In this document: positions 31,959-40,787 of the stretch, piece by piece | Numbering within the stretch: position 1 is the stretch's first letter | Layout: the number at the start of each line of letters is the position of its first letter | Source of the DNA: Blautia schinkii DSM 10518 | Lineage (GTDB): Bacteria > Bacillota > Clostridia > Lachnospirales > Lachnospiraceae | Assembly: GCA_000702025.1 (NCBI GenBank) | Contig: JNKJ01000006.1 | Location: 174,803 to 238,802 of the forward strand | DNA length: 64,000 nucleotides | Reading direction: 5' to 3' | Notes under the pieces: model-generated | What the model saw: the letters and a program-made list of their open reading frames with translations, nothing else | The model's database searches: none | What the model was told of the DNA's origin: nothing | Position numbers and translations under genes: made by a program

Positions 31959-32792
31959 ATGTATGACAATTTACTCACTATTTTTGAAAAGCCATCTCTT
32001 TACAAAAAAATGGAGATCCCCTTTTGGGATGACGAACATATATCGTTGCAAATGTTAAAAGCGCATTTAAATCCAGAGTTTAATGGAGCAAGTAGAAAAT
32101 TAGATTTTATAAATAAATCTGCCGACTGGATAACAAGAATTGTTCGGCCATCAGAATTTAATGAACTCCTTGATATAGGTTGTGGTCCTGGTATATATGC
32201 TGAAAGGTTTGCTCAATTTGGTTACTCGGTTACAGGGATTGATTTTTCAAAGCGCTCTATAAATTATGCGACAAGTTCTGCCGCTAAACAAAACCTTAAT
32301 ATACAGTATCTGTATCAGGACTACTTGAACATGAACTTGAACAAAACTTTTGATTTTTCAACTTTAATTTACTGTGACTATGGTGCTTTATCATCAGAAG
32401 ATAGGAAAACCTTATTGAAAGTGGTATATACACATCTAAGGCCCGGAGGGAAATTTTTGCTGGATGTATTTTCAATGAGTAAGTACAACTGTTTTGAAGA
32501 AAAGAACACATGGAATATATATCCGACAGGTGGCTTTTGGAAGAAAGAAAAGTACCTTGAGTTTAACTCGTCTTTTCGGTACTCAGATTGTGTCACATTG
32601 GAGCAAACATCCATCATTTCTCCAAATGATCCTGCTGCTATTTACTATATCTGGAATACCTATTTTACAAAGGAAACTCTAATCAATGAAATGAAATCAG
32701 AAGGTTTTAAAATATGTGAAGTATTTAGCGATGTAGCAGGAAAACCGTATTGTGAAGATAGTCTAACGATAGCTGTCTTGTTAGAGAAGTAA
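31959..32792 (+). CDS. class I SAM-dependent methyltransferase
   Basis: 277 residues. Motif I is LLDIGCGPGIYAERFAQFG near residue 70, followed by VTGIDFSKRSINYA (motif II) and LRPGGKFLLDVFS (post-motif), a standard Rossmann methyltransferase of the small-molecule or generic type. It is not an Erm or Cfr protein. AAGGAG is well placed before the ATG. The leader attenuator upstream is typical of inducible ribosome-protection genes, so an rRNA or antibiotic substrate is possible but unproven. The base composition is markedly AT-richer than its neighbours, indicating separate acquisition. Confidence 0.78.
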   Translation: MYDNLLTIFEKPSLYKKMEIPFWDDEHISLQMLKAHLNPEFNGASRKLDFINKSADWITRIVRPSEFNELLDIGCGPGIYAERFAQFGYSVTGIDFSKRSINYATSSAAKQNLNIQYLYQDYLNMNLNKTFDFSTLIYCDYGALSSEDRKTLLKVVYTHLRPGGKFLLDVFSMSKYNCFEEKNTWNIYPTGGFWKKEKYLEFNSSFRYSDCVTLEQTSIISPNDPAAIYYIWNTYFTKETLINEMKSEGFKICEVFSDVAGKPYCEDSLTIAVLLEK

Positions 32793-33167
32793 AAAAGAAA
32801 ATTTTATATTGCAGTGGCACTCTGCCGAATAAAAAAACCGTAAGTCGGCAGGGTGATTTGCTATGACCGGCAAATAGTGTTCCGGGCAAAGTTTCAGCTT
32901 GTGGCTGACCCGTTGCCGCTGTTCGCTGTCCCCTCGCATGATTTCCGGGTTGAAATACCGTTCTACGGGAAGCCCGCAGATTTTAATAAGCTGGATCACA
33001 ACCGGGAGGCTGGGGATCGTGCCTTTATTCTCAATATTGGCAAGATAGCGCCATTCAATACCCACCATTTCAGCCAGCGTTTTACGCGCCAGATGTTTTG
33101 CTTTCCGTGCGGCTTTTACATCCGCGCCGAAAGTTTCAAAACCGGGACAATCTTCAACTTTCGCCAT
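32781..33167 (-). CDS. XRE-family regulator, C-terminus probably replaced
   Basis: 128 residues with an HTH (RKTLAEMVGIEWRYLANIENKGTIPSLPVVIQL) of the type found in conjugative transposons. After CPEHYLPVI the sequence runs through a stem of the joint region (ANHPADLRFF) and ends in an unrelated tail, so the original last ~20 residues look lost. It converges on, and overlaps, the methyltransferase end by 12 bases. Probably a remnant regulator of an earlier element. Confidence 0.65.
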   Translation of the reverse strand: MAKVEDCPGFETFGADVKAARKAKHLARKTLAEMVGIEWRYLANIENKGTIPSLPVVIQLIKICGLPVERYFNPEIMRGDSEQRQRVSHKLKLCPEHYLPVIANHPADLRFFYSAECHCNIKFSFLLL

Positions 33168-33194
33168 ATAGCATCACCCATTTACATTGTATAA

Positions 33195-33626
33195 TTCATA
33201 CTTTGTCCGTGGAATGTTGTTATATGCGGGTTAATTAAACTTTATAATTCATATTTCTTTGATTATAAGAACGCAAAACCATGAAAACAAAGCAAACTAA
33301 TCCGGGCCCTCCTGAACAGCTCCTAAGAAAGCGCCGGACATGTCAGCCTGTTGGCCCTATACCCATCGTTTTCCTATGGGTTTATTCTACGCATTTCAAA
33401 GCTCGTTCCGGCAGGTATTTGATATATCATTCTGCCACCCCACCGACCACCGCCGAAAAGCCTTGATTTCTGCGAGCTTTTTGTCCTCTAAATGCGTAGA
33501 TAGGATGAGCATTTCAGCTCTCGTGTTCTGCGTACTGTTTACAGTGATGCTACATTCTATAATTCATATTCTGTTCCTTGTATTCTTCGAGAAAACGAAT
33601 TATAATAAATAAATTGGAGGTGTATT
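33195..33626. other. 432-base stretch without a supported gene
   Basis: Short frames on either strand lack ribosome sites and resemble no family. Near its right end GAATTATAAT provides a -10 for the HTH-RR-HK operon. Otherwise I see only scattered short inverted repeats; it is probably the scar between two cargo insertions. Confidence 0.4.
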
Positions 33627-33821
33627 ATGGACTATATGACTTTGAAAGAAGCAGGTGAAAAATGGGGCGTGACTCCCCGATGGATAAATTATTACTGTGC
33701 TGCATCCCGTATCCCCGGAGCCATAAAAATGGGGACAGTATGGTTAATCCCGAAGGACGCCGAAAAGCCCTTAGATATGCGAACGAAACAAGGAAAGGAA
33801 TTAAAACATGAAACCATATAA
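33627..33821 (+). CDS. small helix-turn-helix protein leading a Bce-type operon
   Basis: 64 residues: MDYMTLKEAGEKWGVTPRWINYYCAASRIPG is an excisionase/MerR-like HTH ending in IPKDAEKP. It resembles the protein at 23402 (MDYITAPEAARKWG ... IPKDAGKP) in sequence and in position, overlapping a response regulator start by 14 bases. AATTGGAGG precedes the ATG. Likely a DNA-binding accessory of this class of operon. Confidence 0.7.
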   Translation: MDYMTLKEAGEKWGVTPRWINYYCAASRIPGAIKMGTVWLIPKDAEKPLDMRTKQGKELKHETI

Positions 33822-34479
33822 GATACTGATTATTGAAGATGATCCTGTTATACAAAGCGAATTGGAAATCCTTTTGCGCGGCAATGGATATACTGCTGTT
33901 TCAGTAAAGGATTTTTCAAAGGTGAACGATACTTTTAGAGCAGAAGATCCACACCTTGTCTTATTAGATATTAAATTGCCCAATGAAAGCGGCTTTTCTA
34001 TCTGTTCTCAAATTCGCAGCAATTCAAATGTTCCAATTATTTTTGTAACAAGCTGCAATACAGATATGGATGAACTCAACAGCATCATGTTGGGCGGTGA
34101 CGCCTTTATTACAAAACCCTATCACACGGCGATTCTTCTGGCAAAAATCGCATCCCTACTCAAACGGTCATACCCGGTACAGCAGAATGAGCAACTGGTC
34201 TATGGTGCTACGGTGCTACACTTGGAATCCAGTAGCTTGGATTATGATGGACAGAGTGTGGAACTAACCAAAAACGAACTGAAAATTCTTTATTACCTAT
34301 TCAAAAATGCAGGAAAAATCTGTGCCCGTAGAGATATAGTAGAGTTTTTATGGGATAATCAACTCTATGTGGATGACAACGCTCTAAGCGTCAACATCAA
34401 CCGTATCCGTGAAAAATTGACAGGTATCGGTCTGACAGATTTTATCAAAACAAAGCATCGACAGGGGTACACAGTATGA
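33808..34479 (+). CDS. response regulator (BceR-like)
   Basis: 223 residues. EDDP acidic pair, phospho-Asp in LVLLDIKLPNESG, ITKPY Lys, and a winged-helix C-terminus (DDNALSVNINRIREKL ... KHRQGYTV). OmpR family, as in Bce systems. It overlaps the kinase by 4 bases. Its likely operator is the CTTACA/TGTAAG dyad at 35505-35531 in front of the ABC genes. Confidence 0.9.
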   Translation: MKPYKILIIEDDPVIQSELEILLRGNGYTAVSVKDFSKVNDTFRAEDPHLVLLDIKLPNESGFSICSQIRSNSNVPIIFVTSCNTDMDELNSIMLGGDAFITKPYHTAILLAKIASLLKRSYPVQQNEQLVYGATVLHLESSSLDYDGQSVELTKNELKILYYLFKNAGKICARRDIVEFLWDNQLYVDDNALSVNINRIREKLTGIGLTDFIKTKHRQGYTV

Positions 34480-35489
34480 ACCGCAGACAGTATTGGAAAA
34501 ATAGAATCCCATTCCTGCTGACCAACCTGATCTGCATGGTTGCGCTTACTGTATTCCTGCTGGTATGTGGCAATCCTATTTCTGTGGTACTACTGATTTC
34601 TGCGGTATGGGCGCTGATCTTGTTGGCAGGTCTGTTCCTTACTTACTGGAAGCGACAGCGACAAATGCGACAGCTTTTAGACATGACCGGTCAGCTTTCG
34701 GAACGCTATCTCGTTTCCGAAGTGATGGAGTTGCCGGAACAGGCAGAGGATCAGGTTTACTATCGGCTTTTGAAAATGGCCGGAAAATCTATGTTGGAAC
34801 AGATTGGAACGGTTTGTCAGGAACGTCAGGAATACAAGGAATATATTGAACAGTGGATTCATGAGATCAAAACGCCTATTACCGCTATGAAACTACTGTG
34901 CGAAAACCATCGGACAGACTGGACAAAGGAACTGCTGTTGGAACTCGAAAAGACCAACCGCTTTACTGAACAGGCGCTTTATTATGCCCGCAGCGAACAT
35001 ACTGAGAAAGATTATTCTGTTCGTGAAATGGCTCTGGCCCAAGTGGTGCATCAGGCGATTGCGGACAACAAATACCTGCTGCTCCAGAGCGGGGTGCGGC
35101 TGAAAGTGGAGGAAATGCAGGATACAGTTTATTCTGATGAAAAATGGGTGCGGTTCATTCTAAACCAACTAATTGCCAATGCGGTCAAATATCGGGCCGA
35201 GCAGCCGATTATTCGCTTTTCCGCCCGTAGGCAACGAGATCAAGTGGTTCTTGTGGTGGAGGATAACGGAATCGGAATTTCACTCGCTGACCTGCCTCGC
35301 GTCTTTGAAAAAGGATTTACTGGGCAGAACGGGCGCATGATCCAGCAGTCCACAGGGATCGGCCTATACCTGTGTAAACGCCTCTGTGACAAGCTGGGTA
35401 TCAGCATTACAGCGGCATCATCTGAACATGGCGCATCTATTTCTCTGGCTTTTCACATTAACTGTCTGATCCATGAGGTGCAGAGCTAA
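34476..35489 (+). CDS. intramembrane-sensing histidine kinase (BceS-like)
   Basis: 337 residues with two adjacent helices near residues 11-55 and almost no external loop, the BceS plan in which the ABC transporter does the sensing. H-box EQWIHEIKTPITAMKLL, N-box FILNQLIANAVKY, G-boxes VVEDNGIGIS and STGIGLYLCKRL. It overlaps the regulator and is followed by the Bce operator and ABC genes. Confidence 0.9.
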   Translation: MNRRQYWKNRIPFLLTNLICMVALTVFLLVCGNPISVVLLISAVWALILLAGLFLTYWKRQRQMRQLLDMTGQLSERYLVSEVMELPEQAEDQVYYRLLKMAGKSMLEQIGTVCQERQEYKEYIEQWIHEIKTPITAMKLLCENHRTDWTKELLLELEKTNRFTEQALYYARSEHTEKDYSVREMALAQVVHQAIADNKYLLLQSGVRLKVEEMQDTVYSDEKWVRFILNQLIANAVKYRAEQPIIRFSARRQRDQVVLVVEDNGIGISLADLPRVFEKGFTGQNGRMIQQSTGIGLYLCKRLCDKLGISITAASSEHGASISLAFHINCLIHEVQS

Positions 35490-35504
35490 AATGGTTCTGC
35501 ACTT

Positions 35505-35531
35505 CTTACATTTCTGTTAGAACTTTGTAAG
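35505..35531 (+). promoter_or_regulatory. dyad operator in front of the BceAB-like genes
   Basis: CTTACA (35505) and TGTAAG (35526) form an inverted repeat separated by 15 bases, TTACA-N-TGTAA like the known BceR-type sites. It lies 60 bases before the ATPase start. Confidence 0.6.
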
Positions 35532-35590
35532 AAAACTTGATACAAATGGCGTTCATATTATTTTACAATAGGATTAGAGGTGATAATACT

Positions 35591-36343
35591 ATGAAAGAAG
35601 TTTTGAAGCTGGAACATATCCAGAAGTATTACGGAAATGGCGGTAACATCACAAAAGCGATTCAAGACATCAGCTTTTCCGTTCAGGAGGGGGAATTTGT
35701 AGGGATTATGGGCGCGTCTGGCTCCGGCAAGACCACCCTGCTTAACTGCATTTCCACTATTGATACGGTCAGCGCAGGACATATCCATCTGGACGGGACT
35801 GATGTGACAGAGATAAACGAAAAGCAGATTGCCCGGTTTCGCCGGGAAAATCTGGGCTTTGTATTTCAGGACTTTAACCTGCTGGACACCCTGACCATTT
35901 CCGAGAACATTGCTCTAGCATTGACAATCAACAAGGTTCCCGCAGGTGAGATCGACGGGCGGGTACAAGAAATGTCCAGTAAACTAAACATCACGGATAT
36001 TCTGAAAAAATACCCCTATCAGGTATCCGGCGGCCAAAAGCAACGGTGCGCCTGCGCCAGAGCCATCATCAACAATCCTAAGCTGATTCTGGCGGACGAA
36101 CCCACCGGCGCACTGGACAGCCATTCGTCCCAGATGCTGCTATCCACTATCCAGAGCATCAACGAAACGCTGGGTGCAACCATACTAATGGTAACGCATG
36201 ACGCCTTTTCTGCGAGTTATGCAAATCGTATTCTCTTTTTGCGCGACGGCACGATTTTTACGGAAATCCGCAAAGGCAACGATTCTCGCAGAACTTTCTT
36301 TAACAAGATTTTAGATGTCCTCACCATGATGGGAGGGAATTGA
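35591..36343 (+). CDS. ABC transporter ATPase (BceA-like)
   Basis: 250 residues, MacB/LolD-type ATPase: Walker A GASGSGKTTL near residue 45, Q-loop VFQDFNLL, signature VSGGQKQRC, Walker B LILADEPTGALD, switch His in MVTHDAFSA. GAGGTG precedes ATG 35591. It partners the large permease 4 bases downstream to shield cells from bacitracin-like peptides by extracting their lipid complexes. Confidence 0.92.
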   Translation: MKEVLKLEHIQKYYGNGGNITKAIQDISFSVQEGEFVGIMGASGSGKTTLLNCISTIDTVSAGHIHLDGTDVTEINEKQIARFRRENLGFVFQDFNLLDTLTISENIALALTINKVPAGEIDGRVQEMSSKLNITDILKKYPYQVSGGQKQRCACARAIINNPKLILADEPTGALDSHSSQMLLSTIQSINETLGATILMVTHDAFSASYANRILFLRDGTIFTEIRKGNDSRRTFFNKILDVLTMMGGN

Positions 36344-36347
36344 AATT

Positions 36348-38402
36348 ATGCTTGCAAGTCTTTCACAACGTAATATGAAACGGCAGTTAAGTGAATATAA
36401 GATTTTTTGGTTTTCCCTTATCGGCGTTGTTGCCCTTATGTATGCGTTCAATTCTCTTATTGTTTCTCATACTATGCAACAGCTTTTTCGTTTATTTGCC
36501 GAGAGCGGAAACGGTGATATTGGCGTGATTGCCGCCCTTTTTTCTGCCGTCGTTGTATTTGCACTTGGGTGGTTTATCAGCTACATGATGGACTTCATCT
36601 TACAGCGTCGCAGCAAGGAAATTAGCACCTATATGATATTGGGTGTAGAAAAAGGCGACATTTGCAAAATGATATTTAAGGAAAATGCTTTTTTGGGCCT
36701 TATGGCTGTTATTGTGGGCTTTGGCTTTGGGATTTTAGTTTCTAAAATATTAGAAAGTTTTGTTTCAAATCTATTCCACTTTCAAGAAGCATTATTAGCT
36801 TTTCTTTCTGTATCAGCAGTCGGCTTGACTTGCATCGAATTTTGCATTGTCTATATAATCGCACTGATTAAGACGAATAGAAAAGTACAAACGGTTAAAT
36901 TGATAGATCTGTTGAATTACAGTCGGAACAACAGTAGTGTTCGTGAACACCAATCTAAAACTGGCTTCATGTTTTTGCTGATTTCCGTGGTAATGCTCAT
37001 TGTAAGTTTCTATTTGTTTGCGGGAACAAAACAGACAGTGGCAAGCATTACCGCAGGTGCAGTTTCGGCAATGTTGGGGCTGTTGTTCTTCTTTCGAGGA
37101 TTTATTTATATCATACACGAAATGCTTAATAAATCTCAGAACTGGAAATACAAAGGAAGTCGTTTAGTTACCTTACGAATGTTCCTTTCAAAATCCAACA
37201 AAATGAGTTTCTCATTAGGTGTTATCTCAATTTTATTCACCTGCACCATCGTTTGTATTGGTATGACAAATGCTTTTTATCAGGTCATGGAGAAAGCAGT
37301 TGTTATGCAGCCATTCGACCTTGCGATTGTTCATGTAGGTGAGAACGGTGATTATAGCCAATATTCCTCATTCTTGAATGAACGCATTGATGTAGACAAC
37401 CAATATTCCTATTGCTTATATACAGATAAAAGCACACAATTTACTGACATTAGAAATCGTGTCTTAACAAAATACTGGAACAGGGCAAGCAAAACCGTAT
37501 CAATCAACGACTATGTTATTGCAGAAAACCAGTACGATGCCTTTATGAAATATAGTGATTATTGTAATTTGCGAGCAATGTTGGGCCTGCCTCAAATACC
37601 ATTGTCAGAAGAACAATACATCATTCATTGTCTGCCATATCTGAAAGATACATTTACAAATTTTCAGATTGAAAAAGGCACTCTGGTTTGCAAGGATATT
37701 TTTACCGAGGCGTTCTCACAGTATGGTGGATATGGTAACGGCCAAGATTTTGTAATCGTTGTCCCGGATCACTATATTGAAAATATGGAAGCGATGTACA
37801 GCCTCTATGTTGCTCAATCCGAAACAGTGATTGATATGTCTGAATTGGAAAACGAATTTCCGCAAGTTAGGCCATTGAACTCCAATGTGGTTGCTTCCGG
37901 GGAAAACGGATACACAACAAAAATCCTCGACAAAGGAAACTATTACTACATGGGCAAATTAGCAAGTACACCTACCAGCCAAGCTATCTTAATTATTCTG
38001 CCATTGTGCTACTTGTCGCTGGTTATCGGCATAATTAGTATTGTAATACTCGCTGTTCAACTTTTGACGGAAGTGAAAACAATAAAGCGTCAATACAATG
38101 TAATGAGAACACTTGGAAACGAGGTGATTGATCTTGAAAAAATGTTGAGAGATCATATATTTCTTTACTTCGCATTGCCATTTATTCCTGCAATAGTCAT
38201 TGGTAGTTGCTTACTAAAGTCAATGAGCCATACGCTTTTTATAGCTTCTTATGATGTGCCTGTATTTGATAATCTAACCGCATTGATAGCACTTGTGGTT
38301 TTGAGTGCTTTACTGATTTTTACCCTTATTTATCTCCTGTATGCGTTTATTGCCTCTCAGTCTATGAGGAAGGAAATAATCCCTCTAACATTAGAAAAAT
38401 AA
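36348..38402 (+). CDS. BceB-like permease (FtsX domains)
   Basis: 684 residues. Ten predicted helices: one at the N-terminus, an FtsX-type trio near residues 60-180, two in the middle, and the C-terminal FtsX unit (IIILAVQLLTEVKTIKRQYNVMRTLG). A ~200-residue external domain at about 310-520 is the peptide-sensing region of BceB proteins. It partners BceA and, with the kinase, forms the sensing complex. Confidence 0.92.
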   Translation: MLASLSQRNMKRQLSEYKIFWFSLIGVVALMYAFNSLIVSHTMQQLFRLFAESGNGDIGVIAALFSAVVVFALGWFISYMMDFILQRRSKEISTYMILGVEKGDICKMIFKENAFLGLMAVIVGFGFGILVSKILESFVSNLFHFQEALLAFLSVSAVGLTCIEFCIVYIIALIKTNRKVQTVKLIDLLNYSRNNSSVREHQSKTGFMFLLISVVMLIVSFYLFAGTKQTVASITAGAVSAMLGLLFFFRGFIYIIHEMLNKSQNWKYKGSRLVTLRMFLSKSNKMSFSLGVISILFTCTIVCIGMTNAFYQVMEKAVVMQPFDLAIVHVGENGDYSQYSSFLNERIDVDNQYSYCLYTDKSTQFTDIRNRVLTKYWNRASKTVSINDYVIAENQYDAFMKYSDYCNLRAMLGLPQIPLSEEQYIIHCLPYLKDTFTNFQIEKGTLVCKDIFTEAFSQYGGYGNGQDFVIVVPDHYIENMEAMYSLYVAQSETVIDMSELENEFPQVRPLNSNVVASGENGYTTKILDKGNYYYMGKLASTPTSQAILIILPLCYLSLVIGIISIVILAVQLLTEVKTIKRQYNVMRTLGNEVIDLEKMLRDHIFLYFALPFIPAIVIGSCLLKSMSHTLFIASYDVPVFDNLTALIALVVLSALLIFTLIYLLYAFIASQSMRKEIIPLTLEK

Positions 38403-38479
38403 GTAGAATAGAAATTTCATCTGCCGGACGACGGCAAAAGAAAAAAGCCGTCGTACAGCAGCCCTATTCACGCGCCCAT

Positions 38480-38513
38480 GAAACGGCAGCTCTAAATTTG
38501 AGCCGCCGTTTCC
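38480..38513 (+). terminator. terminator after the BceB-like gene
   Basis: GAAACGGC-AGCTC pairs with GAGC-GCCGTTTC, followed by CTTTT. An additional stem (GACGACGGC/GCCGTCGT) lies at about 38423-38452. Together they close the cargo island. Confidence 0.65.
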
Positions 38514-38672
38514 TTTTGCAGAAAACCCAACGACGACCCTACACCTTGCAATTTGACATGGCGGCAATCAGGAGGACGCCGCCATGCACGGAAAAGTTTT
38601 TCGACATAAAACAACAAAGGCCATCTTATTAAAAAAGCCTGTTCTGCATCGTTTTTTTGCCACAAATAGATT

Positions 38673-38942
38673 TTATTTTATCTTTATCTCGTCTGTATCA
38701 CTAACCAGCCATTCCATTGATACATGCAAGGCTTTTGCCAGCATATGCAGCTCTGCATCGCAAACATGTCGCTGGTTCTTCTCTATACGTGAAATGATCA
38801 GAGGCGTCATATCCTCCATGCCCATAAACTGAATCCTTTGGGCAAGCTCTTCTTGTGTAATCGGGGGCTTTTGCAATGCGCGGCCCAATCTTACTTTATC
38901 AGAGCATATATTTCCTTTTATTGTAAACATGCTTCTACCCAT
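38673..38942 (-). CDS. XRE-family regulator
   Basis: 89 residues. HTH at KPPITQEELAQRIQFMGMEDMTPLIISRIEKNQRHV with the ending LAKALHVSMEWLVSD. GGAG lies 8 bases before ATG 38942. Divergent from the zinc-ribbon gene. It may regulate the backbone promoters between them. Confidence 0.75.
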   Translation of the reverse strand: MGRSMFTIKGNICSDKVRLGRALQKPPITQEELAQRIQFMGMEDMTPLIISRIEKNQRHVCDAELHMLAKALHVSMEWLVSDTDEIKIK

Positions 38943-39298
38943 TCATAAATCTCCATTTTCTCTGTCTTATTTAGATATTTTTTATCGTGTCTATTGATTT
39001 TATACTGAAACAAGATATAATGTTGGATAGGGTAGATATTTATTATCTTGTTTAGATAGAAACAAGCTTTTTTGGATGATTGTCCGCGATCAATGCGGTT
39101 TATGCTTTGATAATGGCCATGTAGTGAGATTGCGTAGGGAAGAACTTCATTGGCGTGGTATGGCAGATAAAATGGCACAAAAGTGGCATAGGAAATGCCG
39201 ATGACATGGAAAAGAAAATCTGTTATACTTATATCGTCTACAAGTGGGTTCTCAGGAATCTGCTTGTTTTTTTATTTTCAGGAAAGGAGTTCGATACT
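38943..39298 (+). other. 356-base divergent gap with a promoter followed at once by a terminator
   Basis: No supported gene. TATACT at 39224-39229 follows a TGACAT about 16 bp upstream. A terminator stem CAAGTGGGTTC (39241) / GAATCTGCTTG (39256) with seven T begins only about 10 bases after the likely start point. The zinc-ribbon gene starts 26 bases later. The layout recalls the leader RNAs at 9849, 40963 and 59961 without the conserved box. Confidence 0.5.
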
Positions 39299-39688
39299 AT
39301 GAAATACTGTCCATATTGCGGCAAAGAACTTGCAAATCCGGCAGCATCTTTTTGTACGGAATGCGGGGAATCGTTATCTTCTGCGGTACCGGAGGAAGCG
39401 CCGGTTACCGAAGCGCAGCGGGAGAAGAAAAAGAGCAGCAAGAAGCATGTAAAGAAAAAAAGATATGCAGGAAAAACAAAAAGACCAGATGTTCCTGCGA
39501 AAGCTGGTGGAGCATCTGAGCCAGTGAGAGAAGATGATTATGACGGCTATTATGATGATGTCCGTCCCATTGATGAAGGGGGAAGGCGTGAGGAGATTGA
39601 CAAGGCGCTGGTTAAAAAGATTATATTGGTGGTGGCATGCGTTCTCTTAATTGCCGGAGCTTGTGTTGCACTTATGTACTTGATATAA
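39299..39688 (+). CDS. zinc-ribbon protein with C-terminal membrane anchor
   Basis: 129 residues. N-terminal zinc ribbon MKYCPYCGKELANPAASFCTECG, a Lys-rich linker, an acidic Tyr/Asp stretch, and a membrane segment at the end (IILVVACVLLIAGACVALMYLI). It is a cytoplasm-facing, membrane-anchored metal-binding protein of unknown function. AAAGGAG precedes ATG 39299; the longer frame is not needed. Confidence 0.65.
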   Translation: MKYCPYCGKELANPAASFCTECGESLSSAVPEEAPVTEAQREKKKSSKKHVKKKRYAGKTKRPDVPAKAGGASEPVREDDYDGYYDDVRPIDEGGRREEIDKALVKKIILVVACVLLIAGACVALMYLI

Positions 39689-39704
39689 ACAGCGTAATAA
39701 AATG

Positions 39705-39733
39705 TTGTAAATCACCTTATCCAATCGTGTAAT
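39705..39733 (+). promoter_or_regulatory. promoter matching that of the sortase gene
   Basis: TTGTAA, 17-bp spacer ending in ATCG, TGTAAT. Compare TTGTAG, 17 bp ending in ATCG, TGTAAT at 9013. The spacers also share bases around CC and A(A/G)ATCG. It drives the gene at 39763. Confidence 0.5.
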
Positions 39734-39762
39734 GTAATTGAAAGGTCAAAGAGGTGATGAAC

Positions 39763-40326
39763 ATGATTTATTTGTCCAAAGGGATTGTAAAAGAAAACTC
39801 CACGGAACATCTTCTCCAGGTGGCGAGATGTGGTCAGGAATATAGCTTATCCGGAGAACAGGTGGTGTTGTGGCTGAACGGGAGGTTTGGATTTTCCGAA
39901 GCGAAAACAGAATCGGAGAAGCGGACGCTGAAGCATTTGGCAAGAATGGGTCTGGCAGAAACGGGAGCAGAAAATACTGATGTGGCAAGATACAGAATCC
40001 TCACACAGTGTGTTTGCTGCCCGGCAGTCAATGCAAAACCAGAGATTTTTTTGAACCGCGCAGAAAAGGAAACATTAACCTGGCTTCGGAATGCTGGACT
40101 TCGGCTGACGGTAGCAGAACTTATCTATCTTAGAGAGCATAAGATCAGGCCGGAACCTCGATATCTCCATTCTGAAAACCGGCAGGCGTTGGTGGAGGCG
40201 ATCTATACAAAGAATACCATCGCAGATAATTGTCTGGAGCAGATCATGGAATGCGCAGAATGCAGGGATGAAACCATAAGGATATTGCTCGGCCTGCTGA
40301 AGAAAAAGAAACTAATCGTATTGTGA
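39763..40326 (+). CDS. unknown protein, 187 residues
   Basis: Soluble, helical, with repeated charged helices and a possible winged-helix-like segment (AGLRLTVAELIYLREHKIRPEPRYL). ATG 39763 is preferred because AGAGGTG lies 8 bases upstream; two earlier starts are too close. No family recognised. Followed at once by a membrane protein gene. Confidence 0.55.
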   Translation: MIYLSKGIVKENSTEHLLQVARCGQEYSLSGEQVVLWLNGRFGFSEAKTESEKRTLKHLARMGLAETGAENTDVARYRILTQCVCCPAVNAKPEIFLNRAEKETLTWLRNAGLRLTVAELIYLREHKIRPEPRYLHSENRQALVEAIYTKNTIADNCLEQIMECAECRDETIRILLGLLKKKKLIVL

Positions 40327-40336
40327 GGTGAAGCAG

Positions 40337-40786
40337 ATGAAGGAGAGATTTTATGAGTTGCCAGCACCTTTACAAAAGCAGATTGCCATAAGAATTGTAG
40401 GGGGTGCTGTTTTCTTGCTGTTGTTTGTTATCATCTTGCTTGGTTTCCGGGATTTCTATTTTAGCTTACCCTGCCTGCTGTTGTCCGGGTTTCTGCTTAT
40501 AAACGGGATTCGACTATGCTATAATAGCTTTGCTGGCAACTATATGTGCATCCAGGGAACCTGCGAGAAAATTGAAACGGTCGGGCTCCGAAAAAGAACC
40601 AAAGGGATCTGGGTTCAACTGGAGGGAAACGTAGTGAAAATTCCTATTCGGCAAAGAATGAAGGTGCTCTCTATTGGCGATACTGTTATTATATACTTAT
40701 CAGACAAAACCCCGGTATATGAGCATGAGGGCAATTATATGATATGTAGCTACTATGCACTGGGAATAGAAAAGAGAGGTAATTAA
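40337..40786 (+). CDS. membrane protein with two helices and a cytoplasmic domain
   Basis: 149 residues. Helices at about 22-42 and 48-64, then a beta-rich C-terminal domain with CEKIETVGLRKRTKGIWVQLEGNVVKIPIRQRMKVLSIGDTVIIYL, reminiscent of an OB or PH-like fold. GAGGTG is 6 bases before ATG 40337. It lies 1 base from the next gene. Function unknown. Confidence 0.6.
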   Translation: MKERFYELPAPLQKQIAIRIVGGAVFLLLFVIILLGFRDFYFSLPCLLLSGFLLINGIRLCYNSFAGNYMCIQGTCEKIETVGLRKRTKGIWVQLEGNVVKIPIRQRMKVLSIGDTVIIYLSDKTPVYEHEGNYMICSYYALGIEKRGN

Positions 40787-40787
40787 A

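Noticed and set aside
33281..33612. Several short frames in the gap before the small HTH gene
   Set aside because: No ribosome sites, no similarity and contradictory frames; treated as an insertion scar.
38918..39178. An 86-codon minus-strand frame upstream of the XRE gene
   Set aside because: Weak start region, AT-rich, overlaps the promoter area and has no recognised features.
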